Source: Porphyromonadaceae bacterium UBA7180 (GTDB lineage Bacteria; Bacteroidota; Bacteroidia; Bacteroidales; Muribaculaceae). Taken from it: 19,817 nucleotides of DNA. The stretch covers positions 1-19,817 of the forward strand of contig DKVK01000062.1 in the NCBI GenBank assembly GCA_002491165.1. The letters are read 5' to 3'. This document shows positions 1-7,480 of this stretch, piece after piece. The position numbers and the translations under genes are program-made. Numbering within the stretch: position 1 is the first letter of the stretch; every line of letters starts with the position of its first letter. The notes under the pieces were generated by a model. The model was not told where the DNA came from. It saw only the letters and a program-made list of their open reading frames with translations, and did no database searches.

Positions 1-7
1 TTTTGAT

Positions 8-38
8 TTGTTTTAGACGCAATTAAGCTCTAAATTTG
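8..38 (+). promoter_or_regulatory. Bacteroidota-type promoter of the secreted Fn3 protein
   Basis: A -33 TTG (8-10) and a perfect -7 TAnnTTTG element, TAAATTTG (31-38), are separated by exactly 20 nt. This matches the Bacteroidota primary-sigma consensus. Transcription would begin near position 45, leaving a leader of about 90 nt before the ATG at 134. Confidence 0.7.
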
Positions 39-44
39 CAATCA

Positions 45-84
45 GAAGCCCGGATGCTTCCATAGCGATAATTTAGCAATTATC
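45..84 (+). promoter_or_regulatory. Two tandem hairpins in the 5' UTR
   Basis: GAAGC (45-49) pairs with GCTTC (56-60) over a 6-nt loop. GATAATT (67-73) pairs perfectly with AATTATC (78-84) over a TAGC tetraloop. Both lie between the predicted transcription start and the start codon at 134, so they would sit in the mRNA leader. A stabilising or translation-control role is inference; no known riboswitch was recognised. Confidence 0.4.
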
Positions 85-133
85 CTTTGAGACTGCAAAC
101 ATTTATTAATAACTTTAAAATACAGCTTTCATT

Positions 134-1225
134 ATGAAACATTATTTACATTCGTTAGGCGTACTGAGTGCCCTTGCAGTGGCATTTCCGGCCCTCGCCG
201 CCGAACCCGTGGCTCCCTCCGGCGTCACCGCCGCAAGCACCGAAGCAGGCGTTGTCATCACCTGGCAACCCGTAACCGAAGACGTGGACGAGAACCCCGT
301 GGACCCCGACGAGGTGATTTATGACGTCTACCGCTGCGACGCGGACGATGTCAAGACCAAGGTGGCCGAAGACATCGTCGAGACTACCTGTACCGACGTG
401 CTGGGCGAAATTACCGGCGAAGTCTTCTACCGCTGGCAGGTGATAGCCAAAACCGCCGACGGCTCAAGCTCTGCCTATGAAGGATATTCGCCGCTGCTGG
501 GATTCGGCGACGGCGCCTCCCTCCCCTACATCGAGACTTTCAACACCGAAAGCGGCTGGAGCATGGCTCCGGACAATTACTGGCTGGCAGAGAACGCCGA
601 GGGTTGGACCGACTTCGACGTTGACTCCGAACTCTATTTCGACGATAACGGCACGGACCGCTATATCTACGGCGAAGACCGCACCCCCGACACCGCCGAC
701 GGATTCCTGTACTTCGAGCCGAGCAAGTGGAGCGATACCGACACATCCTTTACCTCCGGGGCCATAAACCTCGCCCAGGCCGTCAATCCGGTCATCTCTT
801 ACAGCTATTATACCATCCCCGAATGCCATGTCGCCTATCAGATACGCATAGTGGATGAACACGGCAACGCCAATGAGGTGGTGAACGCTACCCCGGCCGG
901 CGACACCTTCGGCTGGAAGAAGTCAGGCGACATCTCCCTGGAGGCTTACAAGGGTCAGAAGATACGCATCCAGCTCCACTCGGCCTATTACCCGGACAAC
1001 GCACCCTCCACCGGGCGCCGCGCCCCGGTATGCCTTGACAATATAAAGGTGGAAGAGGGTGAAAACGTGGGCATCCCGGGCATCGAAGCCGGAGAAACCG
1101 TTTCCACCGAATACTTCACCGCGGACGGACGCCGCGTAGCGAATCCCGCCAAAGGGCAGCTCGTAATCAAGGTAGAGCGCACCGCCGCCGGCACCGCCCG
1201 CGCCTCGAAGGTAATCGTAAGATAA
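134..1225 (+). CDS. Secreted fibronectin type III / beta-sandwich surface protein
   Basis: A 363-residue exported protein. Residues 1-22 form a signal peptide (basic start, hydrophobic core, cleavage probably after the ALA near residue 22). Residues about 25-118 read as an Fn3 domain (VITWQPV, IYDVYRC, YRWQVIAK). Residues about 130-305 begin with LPYIETF and look like a jelly-roll adhesin or carbohydrate-binding-type domain ending in VCLDNIKVEEG. The tail (about 325-363, EYFTADGRRVANPAKGQ ... KVIVR) resembles the short C-terminal domain common on secreted Bacteroidales proteins and is distantly like type A sorting signals of the type IX system. No catalytic motif is visible. Four cysteines (68, 86, 231, 300) could form disulfides in the periplasm or outside the cell. 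It is monocistronic, with its own promoter and terminator. A role in adhesion or glycan binding is inference. Confidence 0.75.
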   Translation: MKHYLHSLGVLSALAVAFPALAAEPVAPSGVTAASTEAGVVITWQPVTEDVDENPVDPDEVIYDVYRCDADDVKTKVAEDIVETTCTDVLGEITGEVFYRWQVIAKTADGSSSAYEGYSPLLGFGDGASLPYIETFNTESGWSMAPDNYWLAENAEGWTDFDVDSELYFDDNGTDRYIYGEDRTPDTADGFLYFEPSKWSDTDTSFTSGAINLAQAVNPVISYSYYTIPECHVAYQIRIVDEHGNANEVVNATPAGDTFGWKKSGDISLEAYKGQKIRIQLHSAYYPDNAPSTGRRAPVCLDNIKVEEGENVGIPGIEAGETVSTEYFTADGRRVANPAKGQLVIKVERTAAGTARASKVIVR

Positions 1226-1256
1226 AAGCAAGATACCCCGCTACCATAAATTCCTC

Positions 1257-1289
1257 AAGGCCGGACACCGCGTGTGCCCGGCCTTTTTT
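1257..1289 (+). terminator. Rho-independent terminator, probably bidirectional
   Basis: AAGGCCGG (1257-1264) pairs with CCGGCCTT (1278-1285), extended inside by ACAC/GTGT after a 2-nt bulge and followed by six T (1284-1289). It ends the secreted-protein transcript. It also lies downstream of the opposing Crp-type gene and could act, more weakly, on that strand. Confidence 0.85.
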
Positions 1290-1341
1290 CTTCGGTTAGA
1301 TTCAGAGAAGCGCGATGCCGCTCTGCCGTCGTAGGGGTTTT

Positions 1342-1917
1342 TCAGTGCTTGCGGGCCACACGGCGGCGGATGCGGCTCAGGGTCTGCGGCGTGATGTTCA
1401 GGTATGAGGCTATCTGCTGCAGCGGTATCTGGTTCAGCACCTCGAAGGTGCGGTATTGCTGCAGGTTCTGGTATTTGGTGTAAGCATCCCCCTGCCCCAG
1501 GAATACGAAACGGCGTTCTATCTGGTAAAGGCCGTCGATGAGGTAGCGCGCGGTCCAGAGCGCCCATTCGGGATTCCCGTTTATGAGCCTGTGGATGTCA
1601 TCCCTGTCGGCCACCAGGAGGTCCATGGCGGTGACGGTCTCGATGGCGCAAGCGGCCGGTTTCCCCTGGACGAACGAGAACATTTCGGCCATAACGTCCC
1701 CCTCGAGTCCGAACCAGCGTGTGGTCTCCTTGCCGTCGTAGAGGGAAAAATTACGCGCTATCCCCTCTTTTATGATGAAAAGTTCGCGGCTCACCTCCCC
1801 CGGACGCACGAGAAACCGACGTGCCGGCACCTTGTGGGGTGTCAGTATACGGCGCAACTGCTCCATGGCTTCGTCACTCACCGGATGTACGCTCCTTACT
1901 ATTTCTTCCAATTCCAT
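1342..1917 (-). CDS. Crp/Fnr-family transcriptional regulator
   Basis: A 191-residue regulator. Residues about 25-120 form a cyclic-nucleotide-binding-like beta-barrel (RFLVRPGEVSRELFIIKEG, then FGLEGDVMAEMFSF). Residues about 150-190 hold a compact helix-turn-helix (IPLQQIASYLNITPQTLSRIRRR). The Bacteroidota members of this family usually lack the full cAMP-binding signature, and the canonical RSA-type phosphate-binding motif is not evident here, so the ligand is unknown. There is no cysteine cluster of the Fnr iron-sulfur type. The gene begins 24 nt after the stop of the SGNH-hydrolase gene on the same strand, so it is probably the last gene of the MBOAT-SGNH operon. It may respond to envelope or redox state, but its targets cannot be read from this window. 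Confidence 0.88.
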   Translation of the reverse strand: MELEEIVRSVHPVSDEAMEQLRRILTPHKVPARRFLVRPGEVSRELFIIKEGIARNFSLYDGKETTRWFGLEGDVMAEMFSFVQGKPAACAIETVTAMDLLVADRDDIHRLINGNPEWALWTARYLIDGLYQIERRFVFLGQGDAYTKYQNLQQYRTFEVLNQIPLQQIASYLNITPQTLSRIRRRVARKH

Positions 1918-1941
1918 AGTATTACGGATTATGACTGTTAC

Positions 1942-2880
1942 TTATCTTTTCTTTTTAAGTATTGTAAGCGTGGGTGTGGTGTTGATGCTGTCGGCGGGGA
2001 CGTCGACGAGGATGGGGTGAGCGGATTTTGGCATCCAGCGCATTATGGAATCCACCCAAAGTACGGCAGCGTCCGGCGTGGGGTGTATATGGTCGCCGCG
2101 GCGCGCGAGTTGCATCATCCCGGTGCGGAAGAATGTACCCCGGGGGAGCGTGCGCTCCAGCATGTCGTTGTAGCCGTTATCCTCTTTCCAGTTGGGCGGT
2201 CCTACCCAGATGAAGGGGATGTCGCCGATTTTCTCTACTATTTTCTTGACGTATTTGGCACGCGAGTCGAGGTCTTTGGCGAAAAGCTCGTTCGACCCCA
2301 GCGATACCATAACGTAGTTGATGTCGTATTTACGTATGAAGTGGGCTATGGTGTCAGACATTGCCCATATCTGCGGCGTGGAGGAGTCCCAGTTGACGCC
2401 GTAGACGGTATGGCCGTTCTGCGTGCCGTATTTGGCCATGCGCTGCGCCAGCAGGAACGTCATGGAGTCGCCGAAGATGAGGATGTTCTTGGGCGTCGAG
2501 TCGGTCTCCACAACCACGGGTTTCGCTACCGGGAGGGTGTCGGGCGTGGCGGTGTCTTCTTCGGCTTCGGCCAGGAGGGCGTCGCGGAAGGGAGCCTGCT
2601 TCACTTCGAGGCCGAAGAGCGTGGGCTCTTCGAGGAAGGAGACGGCCATGACTACTATGATGGAGAGGGAGACCAGAAGCCACAGCCCGAGGTACGCGTG
2701 ATGCTTCTTGGGCGGCTCCGGGGCGGAAATATCCTCCACGGAGTGTTCTTCCTCCCCCGGCTCCGATGTGTCTAATGTATCGGATGTGGCGGAGGTCTCT
2801 TTGGCATCGGGTTCCTGCCCTTCTATATTGTATTCCGAAAGTCCGGAATCCCGGGTTTCTTCTTCGTTTTCTTCTTTCAT
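1942..2880 (-). CDS. Membrane-anchored SGNH/GDSL-type hydrolase (O-acyltransferase partner)
   Basis: A 312-residue protein. The N-terminus (1-58) is very acidic and probably disordered, then KKHH and one membrane span (about 62-83), then a periplasmic SGNH-hydrolase domain (about 130-285). The family blocks are visible: block I IFGDSM with candidate nucleophile Ser139, block III GSNE with Asn197, and block V DHIH with Asp263 and His266. The start overlaps the stop of the upstream MBOAT gene by one base (TGATG), which implies translational coupling. In the AlgI/AlgJ, DltB/DltD and PatA/PatB systems such a pair moves an acyl group across the membrane and onto a surface polymer. Here the SGNH protein would be the periplasmic transferase or esterase. 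The acetyl donor and polysaccharide acceptor are inference. Confidence 0.85.
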   Translation of the reverse strand: MKEENEEETRDSGLSEYNIEGQEPDAKETSATSDTLDTSEPGEEEHSVEDISAPEPPKKHHAYLGLWLLVSLSIIVVMAVSFLEEPTLFGLEVKQAPFRDALLAEAEEDTATPDTLPVAKPVVVETDSTPKNILIFGDSMTFLLAQRMAKYGTQNGHTVYGVNWDSSTPQIWAMSDTIAHFIRKYDINYVMVSLGSNELFAKDLDSRAKYVKKIVEKIGDIPFIWVGPPNWKEDNGYNDMLERTLPRGTFFRTGMMQLARRGDHIHPTPDAAVLWVDSIMRWMPKSAHPILVDVPADSINTTPTLTILKKKR

Positions 2881-4367
2881 CAGAACTGGAAATAAATGAA
2901 TGGTTGAACTTCAGCCGACATGAACGAGATGACGAGCTGCACGGCACAAAGGAAGACTATGAGCTTGATAATCCACGGTGCGCGGATGAAGACGTCCTGC
3001 ACGTAGTCGGCCCACCGTTGCGGCACGAAGTGCATGACTATCAGGGCTGCCATCATGATGCACCATGCGGCGCGCTCGGTACAGAACTCGGGGAACTCGC
3101 GCAGGTCCCAGCCGGTGAAGAGGCTCTCGATGATGGTTACCGACGCCTGGAAATCGGCCGCGCGGAAGAACACCCAGAGCAGCGAGACGTAGACGAACGT
3201 CATGAGCCAGAACAGGAAGTCGGTGGCGAAGTTGTCGGGTATCTTTTTGAGCACCGGCTTGCAGGCCTTGTGAACGGCGAGGCCTACGCCGTGCATCGCT
3301 CCCCAGAAGACGAATTTCCACGCGGCGCCGTGCCACAGGCCGCCGATGAGCATCGTCAGGAAGTTGTTGAGGTATGTGCGGAACACCCCTTTGCGGTTGC
3401 CGCCCAGCGGGATGTAGACATAGTCGCGCAGCCAGGAGGACAGCGAGATGTGCCAGCGGCGCCAGAACTCCGTCAGATTGCGGCTCTGGTAGGGGGAATC
3501 GAAGTTGATGCCCAGGCGGAAGCCCATTATTGAGGCCAGACCGATGGCCATATCGGAGTAACCGGAGAAGTCGCAGTAGATCTGCATGGTGTAGCCTATG
3601 ACGCCCATGAAGGCCTGCAGCCCGGTATAGAACCCGGGGTCGTTGAACACCAGGTCGTTGTATTGCGCTATATAGTCGGCAATGAGCGCCTTCTTGATTA
3701 TACCTACGATGATGAGCCACAGGCCTCCCCAAATCATGTTGGGGGTTGCGCGCTCGTTGCGGCGCAGCTGCGGCAGGAAGTAGTCGGCGCGCACTATGGG
3801 GCCGGCCACGAGTTGCGGGAAGAAGGACAGGTAGAAGATATAGTCGAGCCACGACCGTGTTGGCGCTATCCTCCGCTTGTAGACGTCCACTACGTAGCTG
3901 ACAGACTGGAAGGTGTAGAACGAGATACCGACCGGCAGGATGATGTCCATGGGCTGGAAGTTGCCCTGCACCATCGCGTTCCAGTTCCAGAGAAAGAAGT
4001 TTGCGTACTTGAAGTAGCCCAATATGGAGAGGGAGAAGCATACCGACAGCCACATGAGCGCGAGCCGCACTCCCTTCTTCCTCGACCTGAATATGTGCCA
4101 GGAGAGCATCCAGTCCACCGCCGAAGTGCCGGCGAGCATCAGGAAGAATAGTCCCGACGACTTATAATAGAAATATAGCGAAAAACCAACCACGAAGATG
4201 ACCATCTTGGTGCGGCTCTTCTTCAAGAGGGCATATACGGGGAGGAAAAAGATGAACAGGAGCCAGAAGATACCCGAGGAGAAAAGCATCGGGGTTTCCG
4301 GGTCGTAGGCGAGCATATCGGCGATGTTGCGGAGCGCCAGTTGCACTTGGGTGGCGATTTCTTCCAT
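2880..4367 (-). CDS. MBOAT-family membrane O-acyltransferase
   Basis: A 495-residue polytopic inner-membrane protein of the AlgI/DltB type, the usual length for the family. Diagnostic features are LPVGISFYTFQSVSYVVD (about 144-161), FFPQLVAGPIVR (182-193), FWRRWHISLSSWLRDYVYIPLGG (301-323) and the conserved WHGA with candidate catalytic His346; a second histidine, His359, lies in GAMHG. MBOAT proteins of this class take an acyl group, usually acetyl, from a cytoplasmic donor and pass it to a periplasmic partner that modifies an exopolysaccharide, teichoic acid or peptidoglycan. The coupled SGNH gene downstream fits that partner. It is the first gene of the operon, with a promoter about 120-150 nt upstream. 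The acceptor glycan cannot be assigned because no polymer-synthesis genes adjoin it. Confidence 0.95.
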   Translation of the reverse strand: MEEIATQVQLALRNIADMLAYDPETPMLFSSGIFWLLFIFFLPVYALLKKSRTKMVIFVVGFSLYFYYKSSGLFFLMLAGTSAVDWMLSWHIFRSRKKGVRLALMWLSVCFSLSILGYFKYANFFLWNWNAMVQGNFQPMDIILPVGISFYTFQSVSYVVDVYKRRIAPTRSWLDYIFYLSFFPQLVAGPIVRADYFLPQLRRNERATPNMIWGGLWLIIVGIIKKALIADYIAQYNDLVFNDPGFYTGLQAFMGVIGYTMQIYCDFSGYSDMAIGLASIMGFRLGINFDSPYQSRNLTEFWRRWHISLSSWLRDYVYIPLGGNRKGVFRTYLNNFLTMLIGGLWHGAAWKFVFWGAMHGVGLAVHKACKPVLKKIPDNFATDFLFWLMTFVYVSLLWVFFRAADFQASVTIIESLFTGWDLREFPEFCTERAAWCIMMAALIVMHFVPQRWADYVQDVFIRAPWIIKLIVFLCAVQLVISFMSAEVQPFIYFQF

Positions 4368-4486
4368 TATGGGAAACTGTTATTCAGGCGGTGCAGGGTG
4401 CGTCTGTATTTCCGGGTTTGCGGGAGATTTGCAGGGCGTGTCAGCCCCGTGCAAATAAAGTCCGTCCCTGCTGGTTTATCAGGCTG

Positions 4487-4518
4487 CAAAATTATAAAAA
4501 TTTTTCCGTGAGTGCAAA
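4487..4518 (-). promoter_or_regulatory. Promoter of the MBOAT-SGNH-Crp operon
   Basis: Read on the minus strand there is a -33 TTTG (complement of CAAA, 4515-4518) and a perfect -7 TAnnTTTG element (complement of CAAAATTA, 4487-4494), with a 20-nt spacer. It lies in the divergent region between the MBOAT gene and pyrB. It predicts a leader of roughly 110 nt with nothing recognisable in it. Confidence 0.7.
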
Positions 4519-4545
4519 TATTTCCCGTTTTTCGAGGAGGGATGG

Positions 4546-4576
4546 CTGGATGTTCGGGATTTTTTTGTTAACTTTG
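4546..4576 (+). promoter_or_regulatory. Promoter of the pyrB operon
   Basis: A perfect -7 element TAACTTTG (4569-4576) lies 20 bp upstream of pyrB. The -33 position at the right spacing reads CTG (4546-4548), one mismatch from TTG. The leader would be only about 13 nt, leaving no room for a pyrimidine-sensing attenuator. Confidence 0.6.
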
Positions 4577-4596
4577 CCCGACCAATATCTTTACGC

Positions 4597-5517
4597 ATGG
4601 CTAATAACAGTATCGTTTCAATCAATGACCTCTCGAAAGAGGAAATCCTAAAGCTCCTGCACACGGCCTCGCTCTTCGAGGCAAACCCTAACCGCCACAT
4701 CCTCGACGGCAAGGTGGTGGCTACCCTGTTCTTCGAGCCTTCCACCCGCACGCGCCTCAGCTTCGAGACGGCCGCAAACCGCCTCGGCGCCCGCGTAATA
4801 GGCTTCTCCGACCCCGCCGCCACCTCCACCGCAAAGGGGGAGACGCTCAAGGATACCATCAAGATGGTGTCGAACTACGCCGACCTCATAGTGATGCGCC
4901 ACTACCTGGAAGGGGCCGCGCTCTATGCCACCGAGGTGACCGACGTGCCGGTTATCAACGCCGGCGACGGCGCCCACCAGCATCCCTCGCAAACGATGCT
5001 CGACCTCTATTCGATACTGAAAACGCAGGGACGCCTCGACGACCTGACGCTCACGATGGTCGGCGACCTGAAGTACGGCCGCACCGTCCACTCGCTGCTG
5101 ATGGCGCTGAGCCACTTCCGCGTGCGCTTCAACTTCGTGGCCTGCAAGGAGTTGCAGATGCCCCGCGAGTTCATAGACTTCTGCGGGAAGAACGGCATAG
5201 AGTATCACGAAAGCCGCGAGTTCTCCCCCGAAATCATCAACTCTTCGGACATCATTTACATGACTCGCGTGCAGCGCGAACGCTTCACCGACCTGATGGA
5301 ATACGAGCGCGTGAAGGACCTCTATAACCTGAACAACGCCATGCTGGCCGACTCGCGCCCCAACCTGCGAATCCTGCATCCCCTGCCCCGCGTGGGCGAG
5401 ATAGCCGAAGATGTGGACGACAATCCAAAGGCTTACTATTTCCAGCAGGCCAAGAACGGCCTTTATGCCCGCCAGGCCATGATTTGCCGCGCACTCGGAA
5501 TCGAAGTAACTGATTAA
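4597..5517 (+). CDS. pyrB: Aspartate carbamoyltransferase, catalytic subunit
   Basis: A 306-residue cytoplasmic enzyme that condenses carbamoyl phosphate with aspartate to give N-carbamoyl-aspartate, the committed step of pyrimidine synthesis. The carbamoyl-phosphate loop STRTR is at residues 49-53, followed by SFETAANRLGARVIGF. The 80s loop STAKGETL carries the active-site lysine near residue 80. HPSQTMLDL, YGRTVHSL and YMTRVQRERF supply the other substrate-binding residues. The late motif reads HPLPRVGEI, with Gly where E. coli has Asp. The length is typical of class B enzymes that assemble with a regulatory chain. pyrI follows after 12 nt, so the two form an operon and presumably the allosteric holoenzyme. 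The start at 4597 is set by the promoter just upstream. Confidence 0.98.
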   Translation: MANNSIVSINDLSKEEILKLLHTASLFEANPNRHILDGKVVATLFFEPSTRTRLSFETAANRLGARVIGFSDPAATSTAKGETLKDTIKMVSNYADLIVMRHYLEGAALYATEVTDVPVINAGDGAHQHPSQTMLDLYSILKTQGRLDDLTLTMVGDLKYGRTVHSLLMALSHFRVRFNFVACKELQMPREFIDFCGKNGIEYHESREFSPEIINSSDIIYMTRVQRERFTDLMEYERVKDLYNLNNAMLADSRPNLRILHPLPRVGEIAEDVDDNPKAYYFQQAKNGLYARQAMICRALGIEVTD

Positions 5518-5529
5518 CACCCAAGACAA

Positions 5530-5988
5530 ATGAACGAGAAAAAAGAACTCGCCGTAGCCGCGCTCCGCAACGGCACGGTTATAGACCATATCCCCTCTGA
5601 ATCACTCTTCAAGGCCGTGGAGATGCTCGGCATCGCCAATCTCGACAAGAGCGTGACCATCGGCTTCAACCTTGCCAGCCGCCGACTCGGCCGCAAGGGT
5701 ATCATCAAAATCGCCGACGTGGAGCTCAGCCCCGAGACGGTCAGCCGCATAGCCATACTCGCACCGACGGCCGTCATTAATACCATCCGCGACTACCGCG
5801 TGGTGGAGAAACGCCCCGTGGCGCTGCCCGAGGAGATTGTGGACCAGATAGTGTGCAATAACCCGAAGTGCGTGACCCGCAACCAGCCTATTCCCACCCG
5901 CTTCAACGTGGTGGACCGCGGGCCGGTGCGCGTGCGTTGCCACTATTGCGGCCACGAGGCCGTGGGCGACCAGATTGTAATCAAGTAA
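5530..5988 (+). CDS. pyrI: Aspartate carbamoyltransferase, regulatory subunit
   Basis: A 152-residue regulatory chain, matching the E. coli length. The N-terminal allosteric domain (about 1-100) binds nucleotide effectors in the family; ALRNGTVIDHIP and the run around NLASRRLGRKGIIKI are characteristic. The C-terminal zinc domain has four cysteines at 109, 114, 137 and 140 (CNNPKC and CHYC), which coordinate structural zinc and hold the regulatory chain against the PyrB trimers. All zinc ligands are intact, so feedback control of the holoenzyme is expected. It is co-transcribed with pyrB (12-nt gap), and the flavin-reductase-like gene begins 15 nt after its stop. Confidence 0.97.
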   Translation: MNEKKELAVAALRNGTVIDHIPSESLFKAVEMLGIANLDKSVTIGFNLASRRLGRKGIIKIADVELSPETVSRIAILAPTAVINTIRDYRVVEKRPVALPEEIVDQIVCNNPKCVTRNQPIPTRFNVVDRGPVRVRCHYCGHEAVGDQIVIK

Positions 5989-6003
5989 AAACGGTGCAGG
6001 ACT

Positions 6004-6573
6004 ATGGCAAAACAGAGTTGGCGCCCCGGCACGATGCTCAACCCGCTACCGGCGGTGCTCGTGACCTGCGGCAGGAAGCGCGAAGAGTGGAACATGCTCA
6101 CCGTGGCATGGACAGGAACCGTATGCTCCGACCCGGCGCTGCTGTTCATCTCCGTGCGTCCGGAACGACATTCTTACCCGCTGATAGTAAGGGACATGCA
6201 ATTCACCGTCAACCTCACGACGGTGGAGATGGTGCGCGCCGTAGACTGGGCCGGAGTGCGCTCCGGGCGCGATTATGACAAGTGGAAGGAGACGGGGTTC
6301 ACGCCGCTGCCGGGCGAGGCCGTCTGCTCACCGACGATAGAAGAGAGTCCGCTGAGCATCGAGTGCCGAGTGAAGAGCATAACCCACCTCGGTACCCACG
6401 ACATGTTCCTGGCCGAAGTGGTGAACGTGCGCGCCGACGACCGGTATATAGACCCGGCTACGGGGCGCTTCGACCTCGAACGCGCCAACCTGCTGGCTTA
6501 CAGCCACGGCAGCTACCATCCGCTGGGCGCCCCGCTGGGAACCTTCGGCTTCTCGGTCCGCAAAAAGAAGTAA
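6004..6573 (+). CDS. Flavin-reductase-like, FMN-binding flavoprotein
   Basis: A 189-residue protein of the flavin reductase-like (DIM6/NTAB) split-barrel family. The core signature is visible at residues about 9-60: LNPLPAVLVTCG, NMLTVAWTGTVCSDPALLFISVRPERHSY, where the backbone and the Thr/Ser side chains bind the FMN phosphate. DMFLAEVVNVRAD is the second barrel motif, and the C-terminal YHPLGAPLGTFGFS is typical of Bacteroidota members. Family members reduce flavin with NAD(P)H or bind FMN in redox reactions; the actual substrate is unknown. It starts 15 nt after pyrI, so it probably shares the pyr transcript, but a link to pyrimidine synthesis is not shown. Its stop codon directly abuts the stop of the convergent LicD-family gene. 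Confidence 0.88.
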   Translation: MAKQSWRPGTMLNPLPAVLVTCGRKREEWNMLTVAWTGTVCSDPALLFISVRPERHSYPLIVRDMQFTVNLTTVEMVRAVDWAGVRSGRDYDKWKETGFTPLPGEAVCSPTIEESPLSIECRVKSITHLGTHDMFLAEVVNVRADDRYIDPATGRFDLERANLLAYSHGSYHPLGAPLGTFGFSVRKKK

Positions 6574-7419
6574 TCACTTCGGGCGGAAGGGGTCTTCCTC
6601 CGGGTTATAGTCGGGATGCTCGCGGTAGGGCCGGTCCATGTCTATGTAATGGAAATTGTGCTGTATCTGCTTCTCGGGGGGCGGCACCTGCATATAGTCG
6701 CCGTACATGGTCTTCAGGTACGGGTCATAATTCTTTATCCCCGACACTTCGTGGCCGCAGAACATTACCGGCCCGAAGGTGCAGGTCACCTCTCGCGGCA
6801 TCACTTTTTTGAAACTGTCGGTATAGCTGCCGGCGTAGGGCGTCGTGCCCCAGGGCACCGATTTTATGATGCGGCTGATGTGGCGCTGCAGGTAGTCCAG
6901 CGAATATAGTCGGCGCATAAGCAGCGGTATCCACGACGAGGGTCCGCGGCCGTGCTTGTAAGGGTCGCGGTGCACGAAGTACATGCACTTGCGCAGATAG
7001 TCGTATCGGGCGCATTTGAGCCATCGCGTCACCGGGTTCCCGGCGAACGCCCCGAAGGGGAACACGTCGATGTAGCATCCTCCAAGATAATAGAGATGCC
7101 GGCGCTCTATGAGCGTGGTGCGCGCATCCTGTATTTTCCCGAAGGGGAGCGGATAACGCTTGTCATTCTCGTAGCAGATGAACTCGAGGTAACCGGGGAG
7201 CCACTCGCGGCTGTGTGCCACGAGGCGCTCGTAGTCGGGCAGCGGCATGGAGATGTCGAGGTCGTCGTCCCAGGGTATGAATCCGCCGTGGCGCACCGCG
7301 CCGAGCATGGTGCCTCCGCAAATGCAGTATTGCAGGTTGTGTTCACGTGCCACGCGGTCGAACTCCAGGAGTATGTCCAGGAGCTTGGCGTGGAGTTTTT
7401 CTACATCGTAATTAGCCAT
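6574..7419 (-). CDS. LicD-family phosphotransferase-like protein
   Basis: A 281-residue protein of the LicD family. The nucleotidyltransferase-fold signature is clear: CICGGTMLGAVRHGGFIPWDDDLDI at residues about 33-57, in which GGT and the DDDLD acidic cluster resemble the substrate and metal sites of Pol-beta-type enzymes. FGKIQDARTTLI and the GGCYIDVFPF segment follow, also typical of LicD. LicD proteins attach phosphocholine or related phospho-substituents to surface glycans. Which group is transferred here is unknown; no choline uptake or kinase genes (licA/B/C) are in the window. No signal peptide is present, so it is cytoplasmic. It lies 61 nt downstream of the single-pass membrane protein gene and is likely the last gene of the minus-strand operon that begins with the UPF0104-type protein. 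Confidence 0.9.
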   Translation of the reverse strand: MANYDVEKLHAKLLDILLEFDRVAREHNLQYCICGGTMLGAVRHGGFIPWDDDLDISMPLPDYERLVAHSREWLPGYLEFICYENDKRYPLPFGKIQDARTTLIERRHLYYLGGCYIDVFPFGAFAGNPVTRWLKCARYDYLRKCMYFVHRDPYKHGRGPSSWIPLLMRRLYSLDYLQRHISRIIKSVPWGTTPYAGSYTDSFKKVMPREVTCTFGPVMFCGHEVSGIKNYDPYLKTMYGDYMQVPPPEKQIQHNFHYIDMDRPYREHPDYNPEEDPFRPK

Positions 7420-7480
7420 CGCTTAAAAAATCAACCGATATGTGCAGCCCTTTTATATTGAGGAGCTGCCATAAAGCTTT

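Noticed and set aside
1456..2775. 439-codon open frame on the plus strand
   Set aside because: It lies antisense to the Crp-type and SGNH genes, crosses their boundary, is low in recognisable motifs and reflects the high GC of the opposite strand.
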